NCBI GenBank assembly: GCA_963691655.1
Contig: OY829326.1
Span: 55,793,776-55,857,775, forward strand
DNA from: Toxonevra muliebris
Lineage: Eukaryota > Arthropoda > Insecta > Diptera > Pallopteridae
Direction: 5' to 3'
DNA length: 64,000 bases
Both the position numbers and the translations under genes were made by a program. The notes under the pieces are model-generated. The model was given only the letters and a program-made list of their open reading frames with translations, did no database searches and was not told the DNA's origin. Position 1 is the stretch's first letter. The number at the start of each line of letters is the position of its first letter. Positions 35,514-50,500 of this stretch are shown here, in pieces.

Positions 35514-38500
35514 CTAAAAAGTGGATGGGGAAATTTAAAATTTATTTATTACATATATACATTAGGGTGAATCGAAAATGCCAGCTTTTTTCAAAGACCT
35601 CTGTACCGAAGAAAGTTGTCTATTACATATTAAAACCTATCGGAATTGGACTTTCGCCCACCCGACGTTTAAGGTTTAAATATCGATATCGCAAGTAAAA
35701 CAAAAATAAAAAACACAGCAAGCACCAATTTTTTCGAGAATTATGAAAATGGTTTCCTAAGTAGTTTTGTACGCTGAACCTGAATCCGGTTATATAAATT
35801 TCATATGACGATCAGTTTTCATGATATACGTAGGAAAATGCAATTTTTGGAAACTTAGACTTTGAATTAAAAAAAATTCACTGACCTATGGCATTTGACA
35901 GTCTTGTCTTATGTAACGCATGCTGAATCCGAAAATTAATTTAAAAACATTTAACCTAGACCAGTTTACGATATAGTGCTAAATTTCCATAATTTTAATT
36001 CTAAAAAAGTGTTTTTGCTTGTCAATATCTCCTATTCTTGTTAACCGAATTAATAAAAGGTAATTGAATTTCCTATCAACTCTATACAATAATTCACAAT
36101 CAGATTGTCGATTTAGATTTTAAGATTTTTGATCGCAGAATTTCTCAATTGAGCTGGAAATGCTCTAAAATGCCTTGTTAACCATGTTTAGTGAATCATA
36201 TTCCAAGATCATAGCACTTCAAACCTTTCACGACTGAATTTGAATCGCTGGCCATAACTTTTGTAAACAAAAGTGTGAAGAGTAGTTTCTAACATTTTCT
36301 ACCAAAATGTTTCATATCGTTTATGTAAAACAATCAAGATAAAGTGTTCCAAAAAGTGGTTAAAAAATTATACTTTTTTGGCTTTAAGATATCTTGGTAG
36401 GGCTTTATATACTATACTATATATGTAAGACTACAACATCCCAAATGGTTCTTAAAATATTCCATAGTGTGCTCCGTTCTTGGGGTACTTTTGACAAAAT
36501 GTGTTTTGTGGAAAAAGTAAAAAAAAAAATAGTGATGCAGTTTTTATAAAAATATAGTTTTTTTTAAGTTTGATCTAGAAAAATCAATGTTTTAAAAACA
36601 GCAACATCTTTTAAAATCTATCAATAATTTTCCAAGCCTTTGAGAATTAAGGGATTATATACGTTTTCATCAGTCAAAAAATCGAAAAAATTGTTGTGAC
36701 TTATTTCGAACAAACATACTTTCAAGAGTTTATGTTCAAAACTTCAAGATAATCCGAGCAGTAGATCGTAAGTAGCAACTCGATTTGTAGCGCATTACTG
36801 TTCATGAATAAAGTGCACTCAAAATTTTAAACGTGATTTTCTCCGAAAAATGTTTTTTGAAAAATGCCTTTGCGGTGACCGCGATATCTCAAAAACTACT
36901 TGACCAATTCATCTAATTTTTTTTAAATTTTTTTCCTAGTTACAATACGGAGTACTTGAACGATCATTTTTTCATGTGCAGTATTTGTCTTAACTAATAA
37001 TTTTTTTTAAATACATTTTTGAGACTCAAAAAATCGACTTTTTTTTGCATCATGGTTTCCGTATGAGAAAAAGGTTTTTTTTCAAAATTTTACTTTCAAG
37101 TACTCGGCGCTGTAGTACACAACTGTAAATTGTTTGTCTTTTTTATTACAGTTGAGTTATTGGCATTCAGTCGTGGTCACCGCCAGACTCTGCAGAAAAA
37201 ACGCGCATTAGGACAAGAGCTACAAGTTCTAGAATTTTCAATATTTTTTCATATCCGACCACTCTTTTTTTTCGTAAGAATATGTACTATGTATATCTGT
37301 TATGCTAGTTTTAAATAAATTATTTAAAATAGTCCAAAAAAAATCACAAATATGCTTTAAGTTTCCCGTACCAAAACGTATATAACCCCTTAAGTGTGAT
37401 ACCCTTTTCACTTCCGCATCGGATTCTGAATAGTCCTCACTTGACGCCCCACTTGAATCACATATTAGGAGACTACACAAAGTACAAGTGTTGCCAAGCT
37501 ATTTTCTGTGAGCAGATTTACTATTTGCTTTGTATTTTATTGTATTAGAGGTTTATATCGTTGTACCGCGACCTATAAGATCTAGTGCACGTCCCTCTTT
37601 TCTATCTAGTCTAATCTGTTTAGAGTGCCTCATCCAGTACAGTTTCCCTCAAGAATTTGAGTATTGTGCCCGGATCTATGGATGCTAGTTCTGTACGGGG
37701 CACTTGGTACATACCCAGACATTTCCTTCTTTTGTGGATCAAAGCTCCACACTGAGCTATGTTCTGATGATTCATCTTCCTCATTACAGAACCTACATAC
37801 CTACTATTTTCTTTACTTCACTTTTTCTTTTTTTTTTTTGATATTTCTATGCATTATTAAAAATTATTATAAATATGAATAAATAACTTTTTATTGTTAC
37901 ATCCTTTTAAATTGCTTTTTCTTTTTCTTCACTTTTTGTTTCACTTTCTCTATTTTAAAATTTGTTTGACATCGTTGGCAACGCTATATCTTCCTATGAG
38001 ACCAATTGCATTCCGTTCCGTTACTGTTTGAGATAAAGTTGAAAATTTGACATTTCTCAATTTGAAAGTTAAGGAAAAATTATTAAAAATGATCCTTTTA
38101 GTTTGAGAACGCTATCAAAAGTGAAATATATTTGAGATTTGAGAAAAGGATTAGTTTTAAAATGCACCTCAAGTTAAGATTAAACAAAAATGTTTGTTGG
38201 GTTGAGTTAGAGCTCACATTTACATTAACAACATTCTACTCTTCCCGCATATTCGATTGCAAACGATACTGTTTTGTTTGAATGTTAAAAAGTTAAAATA
38301 AGAAAACTACTTTATTGTTGTTGTGTTACACACACTCGACTTTTTACTTATTTTTACCTATGTTAACCTATTCGTATAAAACTTGTACTATGCTTCACCA
38401 ATTTACTTTTCCAACGATATAAGTTTCGTGCAAATATGTTGACGTTAATATAGGTAAAAAGGGAGCTTAAATTTTTTTTTTTAGAGTATTAATATAGAGA

Positions 38501-41500
38501 TAATCTAAAAGCTGCATCAATTTTCTAACGATGAGCACCAGTTTTGGTTAGTTGTTCTGAAAATGGAGCTAGAAGAGTAAAAGACTCAGGTGGGACACAT
38601 ATGCTCCAATGATTTCAAAGGGTTAAAAAGTATCCCAGATTAAAGTTAAACTTATTTCATGATTCCAGTAGTGAAATTTCTGTTGGTCTTAATTAATATT
38701 GAAAGTCTGTATAAGTTTTATGGCGTGACATTTTTTGTATTACTTAAAACTGCTAATCTTGAAAAACTGGAGGTGCTATAAAAGTTATATGACCGGATTC
38801 GGATTTAGAGAATAAAAAAATATAGATTACCATACCCAGGTCTCTTGAAAAAAATGTTCCCTTCGATATTTTTTAATTGCGATAACGATATTTAAACCAT
38901 AAAAGCCATGCCGAAGACCAAATCCAATCAGGTTTCTCCGGTTCATTGATTTTCGAAAATTGTTAACGAGCATTTTAGATAAACCCTAGTATATATAGTT
39001 GAATAAATGTAAATTGGAGTTTTTGAGGGCCCAAGAGTATAAAATAATTAATTACCATGAGAATTTTTTCACCTTCTTTCCCGCCGCTTGTGTCAAAATT
39101 TAACACATTCTGGTTTGAATTCTGGGAATTAAGGAATCGGTATCAATTTTAATATATGCATATAGTTGAAAGAGAAAAGTTGAAGGAGTTTTTCAAAATT
39201 TTACAAAAGCCAAGTATAAAATTTTGAGCCAAAAAGTGAGAAAAAATTTCACTTATTTAGAAGAGCATTATAGATATATAGAGGCATTTATAAATAATTA
39301 TTCACGGCTATTCCAGAATTCTTCGTAATAATCACAAATTCATGGCTACGTTAAAAATCCGAATATTGAAAGCCAAAATAATTCAAATTTAAAACTATCT
39401 CATTAAAGATGAGCAGTTCCTCCGAAATAAACTGCTATGAATTCAAGTAAACGATTCTTATTTCCGTATTTGTGAATCTAGTTAAGAATTTTTAACTGTT
39501 AAGATGAATTCCGGAGCAGGAGTGTTTGTAATTATCAGTAATACTGCGCAATTCATTTTTACTTGAAAAATCAATTTTCAGTTTGATTCTTAAATGAATT
39601 ATGCAGCATAACTGTATGCATAAAAAACATATATACAAACCTTTTCCACAATGCCCGCACCCCCACAGCATAACGAGAACGGTAACATTTCTTCGATTTG
39701 TGTGCGACAGAGCACACATTTCTTCATCAGACTGGAGCAATTGTCACATGCCACCATGTGACCGCATGGCTTGAAGAACATTGATGCGCGTCGATCTGAG
39801 CACACCATACATTCGTCGATTTTCTCCCGTGATGTAACAGTTTCACGACAAATGAGACATTTCTTAACGCGTGGAGCGCATGTATCGCAACAGCAAACAT
39901 GTCCACAAGGCTATAAGAAATAATACAGAATTTAGTGAATTTCCTTGCAATTGAATATTTGAATTTCAAAAAGATAATATTACTTTAAAAACGTTATCTC
40001 TTTTCGCATCCGAGCAAACCAGACATTCTTCCAAAGTAGAAACTTTGCCAACATCCGAAGAAACATGTAACGATTGTGTAAGATCGCTAGCTAAACTATT
40101 TAAGCCAGTACCACTGCCACTACCGCCATTAGCCATAGTATTTAATGGTATATTAGCTGATGCCGATTGATGCATACCATTACTGCCTATAGGTAAGCTG
40201 CTACTACTGCTGCTTAGAATGGGAGCAGCTAAAGCACGTGCACGCGCATTTAGGCTTGTGCCAGCAACATTACCTGGCAGTTCTGTATCATCAGTTTTAC
40301 GTTCGTTGTAACATTTTACAAGCGTTTTACAAAGATTCGGATCAGGACACAAGTCCAGAGGTGTCTGCAGTTTACGATTCTTTAAGGTTAAGTCAGCGCC
40401 ATTGGCGGCCAAAAAGCATGCAATAGAAGCAGAAGCCTGAAAGACAAAACAAATAAAGTAAAGTATAATTTAATAACACGACTTGCAAGGTTTTTAATGA
40501 TTGAAAATAGTCAATTGTTTCCGCATGTTCATTTGGATGCTGAATCCGAATTATAGGATTTCATTTTTATTTTTCAAAATTGTGATTTCAAGGATCGATT
40601 CAAAAATTAATCTAGTAATGGCCAAAAGTGAAATATTACAAAAAAAAAAAATTCATAAGACTGTTTCTAGATACTTCGACCTTTTCATAGTTTTTGGTTA
40701 AGATTTCTCGAAATCCTGACGCGATAGAAAAATTCGGATTTAGCACCCAAATAAATCTGCATAAAAAATAACTGGTTATTTTTAATGTAATGAAAGCTTG
40801 AATTTTACCTTTTTATTATTAGCATTCCTCAATCCCATTAAAAGTTTACCAAACCCTTCAACATCCTGCAATTGCTTCAGCTGTGATAATGTATGATGCC
40901 TTAAAGCTTCATGCAACGGTGTATCTCCGTCTTTATCGGGAATGTTGAGATTGGCACCTTCTTGTACTAGCAGCTTAACAATTTGCACATGCTGTCGCTC
41001 CACTGCCAAGTGTAGCGCGGTTTGCAAATTCACATTCTGCCGGTCCATATTCGCTTTGCCCATATGCACTAATAACTCAGCAATCTCAACATGATTATTT
41101 AAAGCCGCCAAGTGTAATGCAGTGTAACCGTCGTCTTTTTTCTCTTCCACAATCCACGGGCGATTAGTTTTTGTCAAAAGAATTTTCATAGCGCTTGGAT
41201 TACCCTTGAGCGCAGCATGATGCAACGCATTAAATCCATTATTGTTGGTAAGCGTAATGTCCGCCCCGAATTCAAGCAAAAGTGAAAGCATTTCATCGTG
41301 TTCTTTTGAGATGGCATCATGCAGTGGTGTGTCACCTTCGGAATCCTTTACGAAGGAATAACAAAGTATGTAAATAAAATTGGGTAATAAACGAATTGAA
41401 ACTCACCTGCAAACTGGGATGACAGCCCAAGCTGAGCAGCGTTTTTACCACATTCAAATGACCTTTATTTACAGCGATGTGCAATGCCGTTTGTCTTCGT

Positions 41501-44500
41501 TTATTGCGTGCATTCAAGTCTGCACCCGCCTTTGATAGTATCTCAATTACAGTGGGCTCATCACCGAAAGCAGCATGATGCACGGCACGATCACCATCTT
41601 TATCCTCAATCTCGACATCGACATTGTGTCGCAGCAGCACTTGTATTACTTCACTGTGGCCATTTTGACTGGCTGCTTGCAAGGCAGTATGCCCAGCAAA
41701 AACACCATTCACATCGGGTACAATATTCTGGGTCGTAGCAGCAGCAGCAGCGGCGGCAGCAGCGGTGGTGGAAGATGCCTGCTGCAAATTGCCCGAGAGA
41801 TACTCTTCACAACGTGACTATAAGTAAGCAAAATTTATGGAAGCTATATCCACATGCACGAAAAAAAAACGAATTTAATTCTTACAGCATAACCATTTGC
41901 TGCTGCTTTAACAAACTCCTCGGTAGCATCACCGGATACACTGGGCTCAAAAAGCTTTTTAAGTATGGCAGAAAGACGTTCGCCGCTAGATATGACAGGT
42001 ACGCAGCTGCCATCGGCTGATGACGAAGCCTAGGAAGAATTTAAACTGTTGAATTTTTGTATTAAGAGTATTTACTTTAAAACACTTACAACTTTTGTAA
42101 CTGCTAAAGGATTATAAGTCCAGGAGGTATTGCCAACCTCAACTTTCAAATCATTATCATGATAAACTTGCTGCACGCGTCCAACCTTGCCAAGAGTCTA
42201 ATATTAAATACCAGAAAAACAAAATAAATAAAAAAAAAATCAAATTTTGATTGTGGCTCAATAAAAGATAACCTATTAACCCTCCATTGTACTGTGTGCT
42301 TTATAAACATACCAATTGCATAGCATCTGCCCATTCGCCATGACCGCGCTGCAATAGTTTAATACTTTCGACGTCTGAGCATATTTTAACGATATCACCA
42401 ACTTGAAACTCAGGCGGTGCTGTTGTAGGTGACGAAACTTTTGTGAGCACAGCTGGATTAAATGTCCAACGATTGCCTGAATTATAGGCAACAACAATAT
42501 CATGATCTTCATCGATGCCCACAACCATGCCCGCATTATTCAAGCACTCAAACATTCCATCAGTCCAACCACCATGACCGTGCTGCAGCGATTGTACAAT
42601 TTCCAATTCCAAATCGACAGTAACTTTATCTCCAATTTGAAAGCCATGTGGCCCTTTGCCTGGGCCATTCTCGCCCAATAAAGGCAAGTGATCACGGTAT
42701 ACAGTGTTTCCTTTGGCATCATTGACAACCTAATGCGAACATAAAAAAAAATAATGATAGAATTTAAAATGCTTTATACCAGCCAACTCACAACTCACCT
42801 TTAAATCAGCCATACCCTCGAAACCAACACGATACAAATTCTTTGCACCATTATCCCACACCACATACGCTGCCGAACGCGGCGAGGCCGATGACCAATC
42901 TTGTATCTCGTTAACTTTGCCACGCCGCCCCACTCCACCGTCTTGATCTTCCCACTGCCAATCGACGCCGCGCACTACACGTGCACCCGGAAATATACCA
43001 CGCACTGCGACCTTTTTCGATTTACGTCGTGGCTCCAGCATGGTACGTTCACCGCCAGGCGTAGCAATCCGATAGAAGCGATGACGCAAATGATGTTTAT
43101 CGCCATGGTAACAAATCGAACACAAATCATAATTTATACACTCGGCACATTTCCAACGTATACCAAAGATTGGTTGTTGACGGCAGGTATCACACATGGT
43201 GCCGTCGTGCTTAATGCCAGTGGGAGCACTATCCAAAATGCGCAGATCGTAAGCGCCGGCGCAACGATAATTGGCGGCGGTACCATTGTCCCAAACGACA
43301 ACTACCTCTTCAGATGATTCAAAATTGCGTACAGTACCAACGTGTCCTTCACCACCATCCTAAGACCAAATGGGAGATAGAGAGAGAGAGAGAGAAAGAG
43401 AGAAGCAAATCAGTGAGTGTAAAAGCTGAAAGTGAAAACTAAAGAGAGTTGGAAAACTATTTTTGCTTTGTTTTGTTTACATACGGAAATAATGACGCGG
43501 TAATTGAAATTACGCATTTCTTTGCAAAAATCAAATATGAATTTAAATCATAGGAACTACTATATATACTTTATATATTGACTATTAGACTTGACTATCT
43601 TTGCTCTCGTAGAGACGACAATAAACTGCGACGGCATCGCAAAAAAAAAAAACGTTGTGAAACAAAATGAAAACAACAAATTAAAAAGAAAAACAAAAAT
43701 CGCGGAGCGATTATCTTGAATTTGAATGGTTCCTACAAAATCGTTCGGGTTCTTCTCGATCATTGTTCGTTGTTGTCGCAAGTGAAATTCTATTCTATAA
43801 ATTTTTTTTTTTTTTTGCACAATTTCATATTAATTTTAATCGATTTATATGATTATTAAATAATAAAAACAATTTTCTACAAAAAAAAAAAAAGAATAAA
43901 TAAAAACTTCCTTCACACAACCTTAAGGGAAGACTCATTGTCTTTGTTGTTGTGTCGTCGTTTTGTCGTTGCTTAGTGAATATTATTAACAAATAAATAG
44001 TTAAGGGAGATTTAGAAATGTGAAGCAACAAAAGCAAAACAAAATATTGAATTTAATGTACAAACATAACCAGGCAATTGCAAATTGATTATAAATATTT
44101 ATTTAAATATATTAAATAAACAGTAGTTTTCGCTTATCTCGTGCCTGTTTAAAACGAACTTTTGGTTATCAATTTCTATACAATTTTATATTTTGCTTTT
44201 TGCCGTTTGCATTTACAGTCGGCAAAATTTCTTGAGTAATTCTGCTTAGAATAAAGGAAATATCAAAATAACGAATACACGACACAAAAGCAAACTTTCC
44301 AGAACCAGAAAATCCATACCCATCCCCTTACGTATTTCTTCACTCTTTTGAAATTCTTATAGTTTTCGGTTATAACAAACTTCGAATGGGAATTATGAGA
44401 TGAATGTAACAAAACGAAGTTTAAAAGCAGGAGCCGAAATGTTTGGTCTGACAGCAATTAAGTAAAATCATGTAATCTTTGGGCATCCACTTTTGCTGTT

Positions 44501-47500
44501 TTTTAGTTCCATACAAGTAACATTGAATTTTTTTAAACTTATATTTAGTGATAGGCCAGTGGTGACACTCGTTTATATAAACCTATACAGATGTCATGGC
44601 AGATTATGTCGGAACTTCCCAGGATTTGAGACCAAATCGCCATTGCTTTTTTTTTTTTGCAAATTTATTCACTTTTCGTGGCTATAAAAAATGTTTAATT
44701 TCTCCTCACCAAATTCTCTTATAACAAACCAATTTTTGCCAGACCCTTGAAGTTCGATTTAAGCGAAAAATGCTTTAATTTAGAATTTATATTGCCGGCA
44801 AAATTTTAAGTATTATGTAGGTACTGATGTACTGTATTTCTTTTGCATTTTAATATTTATTTCTGTCTGTAAGTTTGCGCCGCGTTGTTGTAAAATATGA
44901 TTAACTGAAAGTAGTGCGATAAGCTTTAATGCTCTTTTTAATTTGTAACACTTGTCTACATGATTTAAAACTAATTCAAAATTGTTTTTAACTTATATTT
45001 AACGATAGCCCAGTGGTGACGAATAAATAACAAAAATCGTTTCAAAAGACACTCGCTGATGATGTCAGAAATGCCCAGGATTGAGACCAAATTACCAATG
45101 ATTTCTTTACAAATATATTCATTTTTAATATACTTGTCTTTTTCTAAAAATACTAATTAATATTATTTATGATTATCAATAACGATAGCATTTTCATTCA
45201 TTTTAAAATATGTAATATAAAGTTAAAAATCGTTAATCAGGTGATAAGTCTAATTTTTAAAGCTGAAAAGTATTGCAAAGTCATTCAAAGAAGGTAGGAT
45301 AGTGAATGAGAAGGTTTGATCCTATATATAAAAATAAAAAATTGATAAGATTTATCAATAAGTAAACAAATATAGACGGGACCAACAATCACAGTGTGGT
45401 TATTAACCTGAATTGATAAACTTTGAATATTTTTAGCATGCTTCTGACTGGCGACACTTTCTTATATTTAAGTATGATGTCATACTATATACTATATAAA
45501 GATTTCAAGATCTTTTATATTATCTTTGAATATTACATATCGCTCGTTTGCTGCAAGAGTGTCATAAGTCAAAAATATTCGAGAAAACCGCATTTAAAGA
45601 TTTCAGTTAAGTCAGTTTCAGTTATTCGGTAGAACACAATGACGATACATTTTCAAAGGTGAGAATTCACGAGGAGAATTCATAAGATACGGTTATGATT
45701 TGTTTACACAAGATAAAGGATTAAACAACAGTTATTTCTGTATACATAATTCGAATTTTTTTTTTTTTTTTTTTTGGAAAATGGCATCTAAAGTTTTCAA
45801 TGATTTACTACTCCGTAGAATGCTATAACGACAAAAAATCTTCTCACGAGACGAGTTTGTAAGATATTGTTGTAATTTTTTTGCACAAGGTAAAGCATTA
45901 AATAACAATCAGTTCTGCATACTTAACTCGATTTTGTTTTGTCTTGCAGCCAACAAACGATATACTCTTATTGGAATTAAATGGAAAAATGGCCATAATT
46001 AGAATATACGGTGTGGCCGTAAATCTCAATTAGAAAAAACCTGAAACTTATGCTAGTATAACAACACTACTGTAGGTTTAAAAAATAATCAGGCCTATCA
46101 TTAATTCCGACAAGAATGCCGACGTGACAAAGACGGTCGAAATTCATGAGAATGGCATCACTAATTCCGAGTGAATAAAAATTTTGACAGTTTTTCATGA
46201 TATTTTTGTACGAGTGCTCAAGTGAGTCGGGAGCAGAGCTGTAAAAGATTGCAATATCTTGAAGTCACAGTTAATAACCGACAATTCATGATTGCAGTTA
46301 CAGAATAACGTATTTGACTCCAGAATAAAAAATGCATTTGGAAGTCTTTAAATTCTCAATTGACTCCAAAAGACTCCAATTGACTTCAAAATCCTAATTG
46401 ACTCCAAGTGACTCCAATTGACTGCAAATTGCAATTGACTCTAAATGACTGCATTTGAGTTCAAAGTTACTCAAGTGACTCCAAGTGAATTCAAGTGACT
46501 TCAAAGCAGTCATGATTTTGGAGTCATAAGACTTGCAGTCTCATGATTTAAAAAAAGACTGCACTCCCTTGACTCTAAAAAAGATTTTTCTAAATGAATA
46601 ACCAATCGGCGACTCCAAAAAGACTTCCAAATGCATTTTTTATTCTGGAATCAAATACATTTTTCAATAACTGCAATCAAAAATTACTATTCATTTGTGA
46701 CTTATATCCTCAATTGATTGCACTCTTTTACAGCTCTGGTCGGGAGCAACTAAAAAATCATTATTACTTACACAACTAATTGCTAACTAAAAAATGGGAG
46801 TACCAATTTACTGCATGTTTGTGTTTATTTACAAATATGTATTTTACATACTGTAATTGGTCTCGTCCAGCCACAAACTGAGTGAACGTCCAGACATTCC
46901 CAAGGTTTTGGTATATGTATTATTTTTTTTTTTTTAATTAGTGGGTTTATGGCAATAAGTAGCAATTGTGTTGCATAATTTTATTTATGACTTCAAAACG
47001 CAGTGTATTATTTGCTAAAAATTTTATTTAATTTCTTAAAACAAACATTGTCAAAAAACACATTTTTCCGATGCTGACTAAGCGCATCCCTTTAATATAA
47101 ATTTAAAAAAAATTAATAAATTAAAATTTAAATTAAAATAAAATTTAAACGTATTTTTTTAATGCTATTGTTAATCGAACGTGGTAGAAGCTATTTTTTT
47201 GATTGCATCGTCATAAAATTATTTTTTTGTAGCTGACTAGATTTAGTTTAGCATAGTGGGAGAAAATAAAAATAAACTTATTTTACGTTTTTCTAACAAA
47301 TTATCATCTTAATTGTAATGTACAATACATAGAACAAAGACGATACCCTATCGTTATTAAGTTAAGAGGTTATATACACTCTGCTGTGCCAAAAAATCTA
47401 AACAATTTTTTTTGTTTTTTTGCATATTCTCAAAATGTATACTTTGGGAGCAATAGAAATTAAGTTACGGCAATTTGTAGTACATTACATTTCGAAGGCT

Positions 47501-50500
47501 CGAACTTAAAACTAAAGCAATCGTTTTGGAATCGTAATTTTTGAGAAATGCCGTTGCGGTGACCACGATTTTTCGAAAACCAATTTACCAATTTTAAAGT
47601 ATCTGAAATTTTGAAGTGTTTACCTTGATTACAATATCTAGTTCATGGACGAACGAATTTTTATTTGGGCGAAAAGTTTTCCAGTCTAAAAACTAAAAAT
47701 GATTTTTGCAAAGCCTTTTCTTCACGAACAAGGTAATACTATATACTAATGTGGTTTTATTCAATTTTTTGTAGTTCGTTTAAACATAATTATGATTATA
47801 TACCTGAAAAAAAATAAAATCAAAATTAAGGTTTTAAACTTTAATTTTCCCGAGCCCAAACGTATATAACCCTTTAATCAGAAATAGGAACATAAGCCAG
47901 GCAATACTGTGCATTAGTCTGATAGTATGATTATTATTATAATAAGGATTGTTAATATTATTTTTTGATAAAGGCCGTTATCAGCTTGGCTGAACTGCAG
48001 TTTTTCAGATTATCGATTATTTAATTTTTATATAAAATACAACTCAATTATTTTTTATTTAATTTTTAAAGTGGTGCCTCTTTTTATTATAGGTATGTAG
48101 TTATTTGAAGGGTAAGTATCTGAGATTTTTTTATTATGGTACTTTGATTCATTACACTTTCCACTCTTTATTTATATTAGAAGCATTGCAATATATTGCA
48201 ATTGACTATAAGTTGGAAATGGTCTTGCATCATTGCAAATGCGAAATATTCTCCTATCACAATAAATATGTGCGATATTCAATAAAAATTTGCATTTGCA
48301 ATCATGCAATACCATTTGTACCATATCGTGAATAGGGTTTATGTTTTATTATGTATAGTATGTTATTATGATCCAAAGTTTCGACTTTCTGCATTGCAGG
48401 ATGCCCAACTAAACAGTGTGCACTCATCCCGGGAAAGGAATTACTCTACTTAGCTCAGAAGAACTTGACTTTGCTAGTCATGTTAGTCTATGCCCTTACA
48501 CCTTGACTAGACAGTTTCATTACTTCCTTATATTTTAGTGACTTAGGTGTATAATTTAAACAAAGGGCACTAGTATAACTTAGAAACAGTTCAATAAAAC
48601 TCAGACTCAAAATACACTGCAAATACCGAAAAAAAATTCACAGCTCAAACTCCAGTCTGTTGTAGACTTGATTATACACGTTTCAAAATTTGCAAAACTT
48701 AGTTGCTTTTTAAAGACTTTTTCCAAGTTGGGAAGCTCTAAAATACTAAGACTGAATCGTCTGATGCAGTAGTACTCGTTGCAAAATTTGCACAAACATT
48801 TTTGCAAAATAATTACTTTAACGTGATGAGTTTTACGTTCACGGATCAGACGATTCAACTCCAGGAGTATTCTCAAAAAAAAATTTAACATATTTAAAAA
48901 TCTCCATGAAATGTGAAATAGAGAACTTGGCGACCCAATTTCATATGTGTTTCCAAATATTTAAATTTTTTTTTTAACTTGGAGTGCGAAATAAAAGCAA
49001 AATGAGTGCTGTCTTTTTTGTTAGAGGAGGAAACCACTGAAAAACTAAATCGCAAAATTTTAAGAGATCTCAGCAATCCGCATTTGAGTCCTCGTGCGGT
49101 GAACCTACACGGTTTGTAAAATTCAAGAGTATAGAATTTTTGGTTTTATGTTTGTTTTCCGCTAGTTCGAATAGGAATATTCTATTAATTAAAATTTTCC
49201 AAAAAAAAATAGTGTATTCACTTATATTTTGACATAAAATGACGAATCGAATAAAATAAGAAAGACTTAATGTTCACAATTTGTCAGCGATCAGCTACTT
49301 GGTTTTTTTCCGATAAACAAACCAATAAGATCGGTTCCTGCGACACTAAAAACCGATACAAATTCTTCTTCGAACATGAAACCGACTGCGTGGCACCTAA
49401 ACGAAATTTTTGTCAGTTTTAATTCTGATTCCGACAGCGATCAGATTCCACAAGAACCCTGACTATTACACCGCGTGTACATCGCCCAAACAAACGACAG
49501 AATCTTCATTCGGGCTGTTCGGACTGAGTTCGAATGAAGATTGAATAGTTCAAATACCAATGGAGGTACTTCCGAGTCTTTTAACCGTATATTGATATTA
49601 AATAACATTAACTTTTTGGGCTATAATTTAAATTTACAATTTATGCATCGCACTTTATTGTTGCGACCAATGATTTGTTTCCAATGATCCATTCTAAAAA
49701 AATAAAAGAGAGAGAGTGAGAGACAATTTTATACACTAGCGATAAATTTACACACGACCAAAGAGAGACATATTTGTCTCCGCGATAACTACAGTCAACG
49801 TTCGATAACGTTAACATCCACTAACGTGAACAAAATGTTGAAACGAACGCACAGAAGGATAGGTAATACTCTTCGCAAAGACATCATAGGGTCTCTTGAA
49901 ATCTACAAGTGAGGCGAAGTAGTCAGTCTGATGAAAACCTAGAAGCAAACTGCTACAAATGAGAAGACTAAATGGTTTAACAGGTTAAGAAATATTGCTA
50001 GAAGGAAGGATGTTTGAAAATTTGTAAACACACCAAATTTATAAATAATTACAAAATTTAAGTATGTGAGGAATAATAATCGAATATCAATAATAAGCAC
50101 TAAAAAACTAACTTTAAAATAATTTCATAAATGAAAAGAAGTTTGTATAAACAAATGCATAGAAAAAATTTGTTTTTTTTTTTAGAAATTTATACTTTGA
50201 ATTGTTATGACTATTACCATAGAATGTATGAGTGATACTGCAATGCAGTTTAGATCCTCTTTAAGAAATAACCAGAACTTAAAGTATATTGACCAACATA
50301 CCAAAACATATACATATAAATCTATGTATGTTTCGCAAGCTATTATAATTTAAGTGTGAGTAGTATTCTATGGTGTGGCTTTAATGTGTATTAGATTTTT
50401 ATTTTTATCTTCCTGTTTATTCAATTTAAAAATGTATATTAAATTTATTTTAAATTCAATTATGCCTAGATCGAAAACTGTGCGCCGCTTTTATTAATTT

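Noticed and set aside
37480..37990. GTTGCCAAG and GTTGGCAAC pair as possible hAT ends
   Set aside because: Inverted similarity is short and no 8-bp duplication is present.
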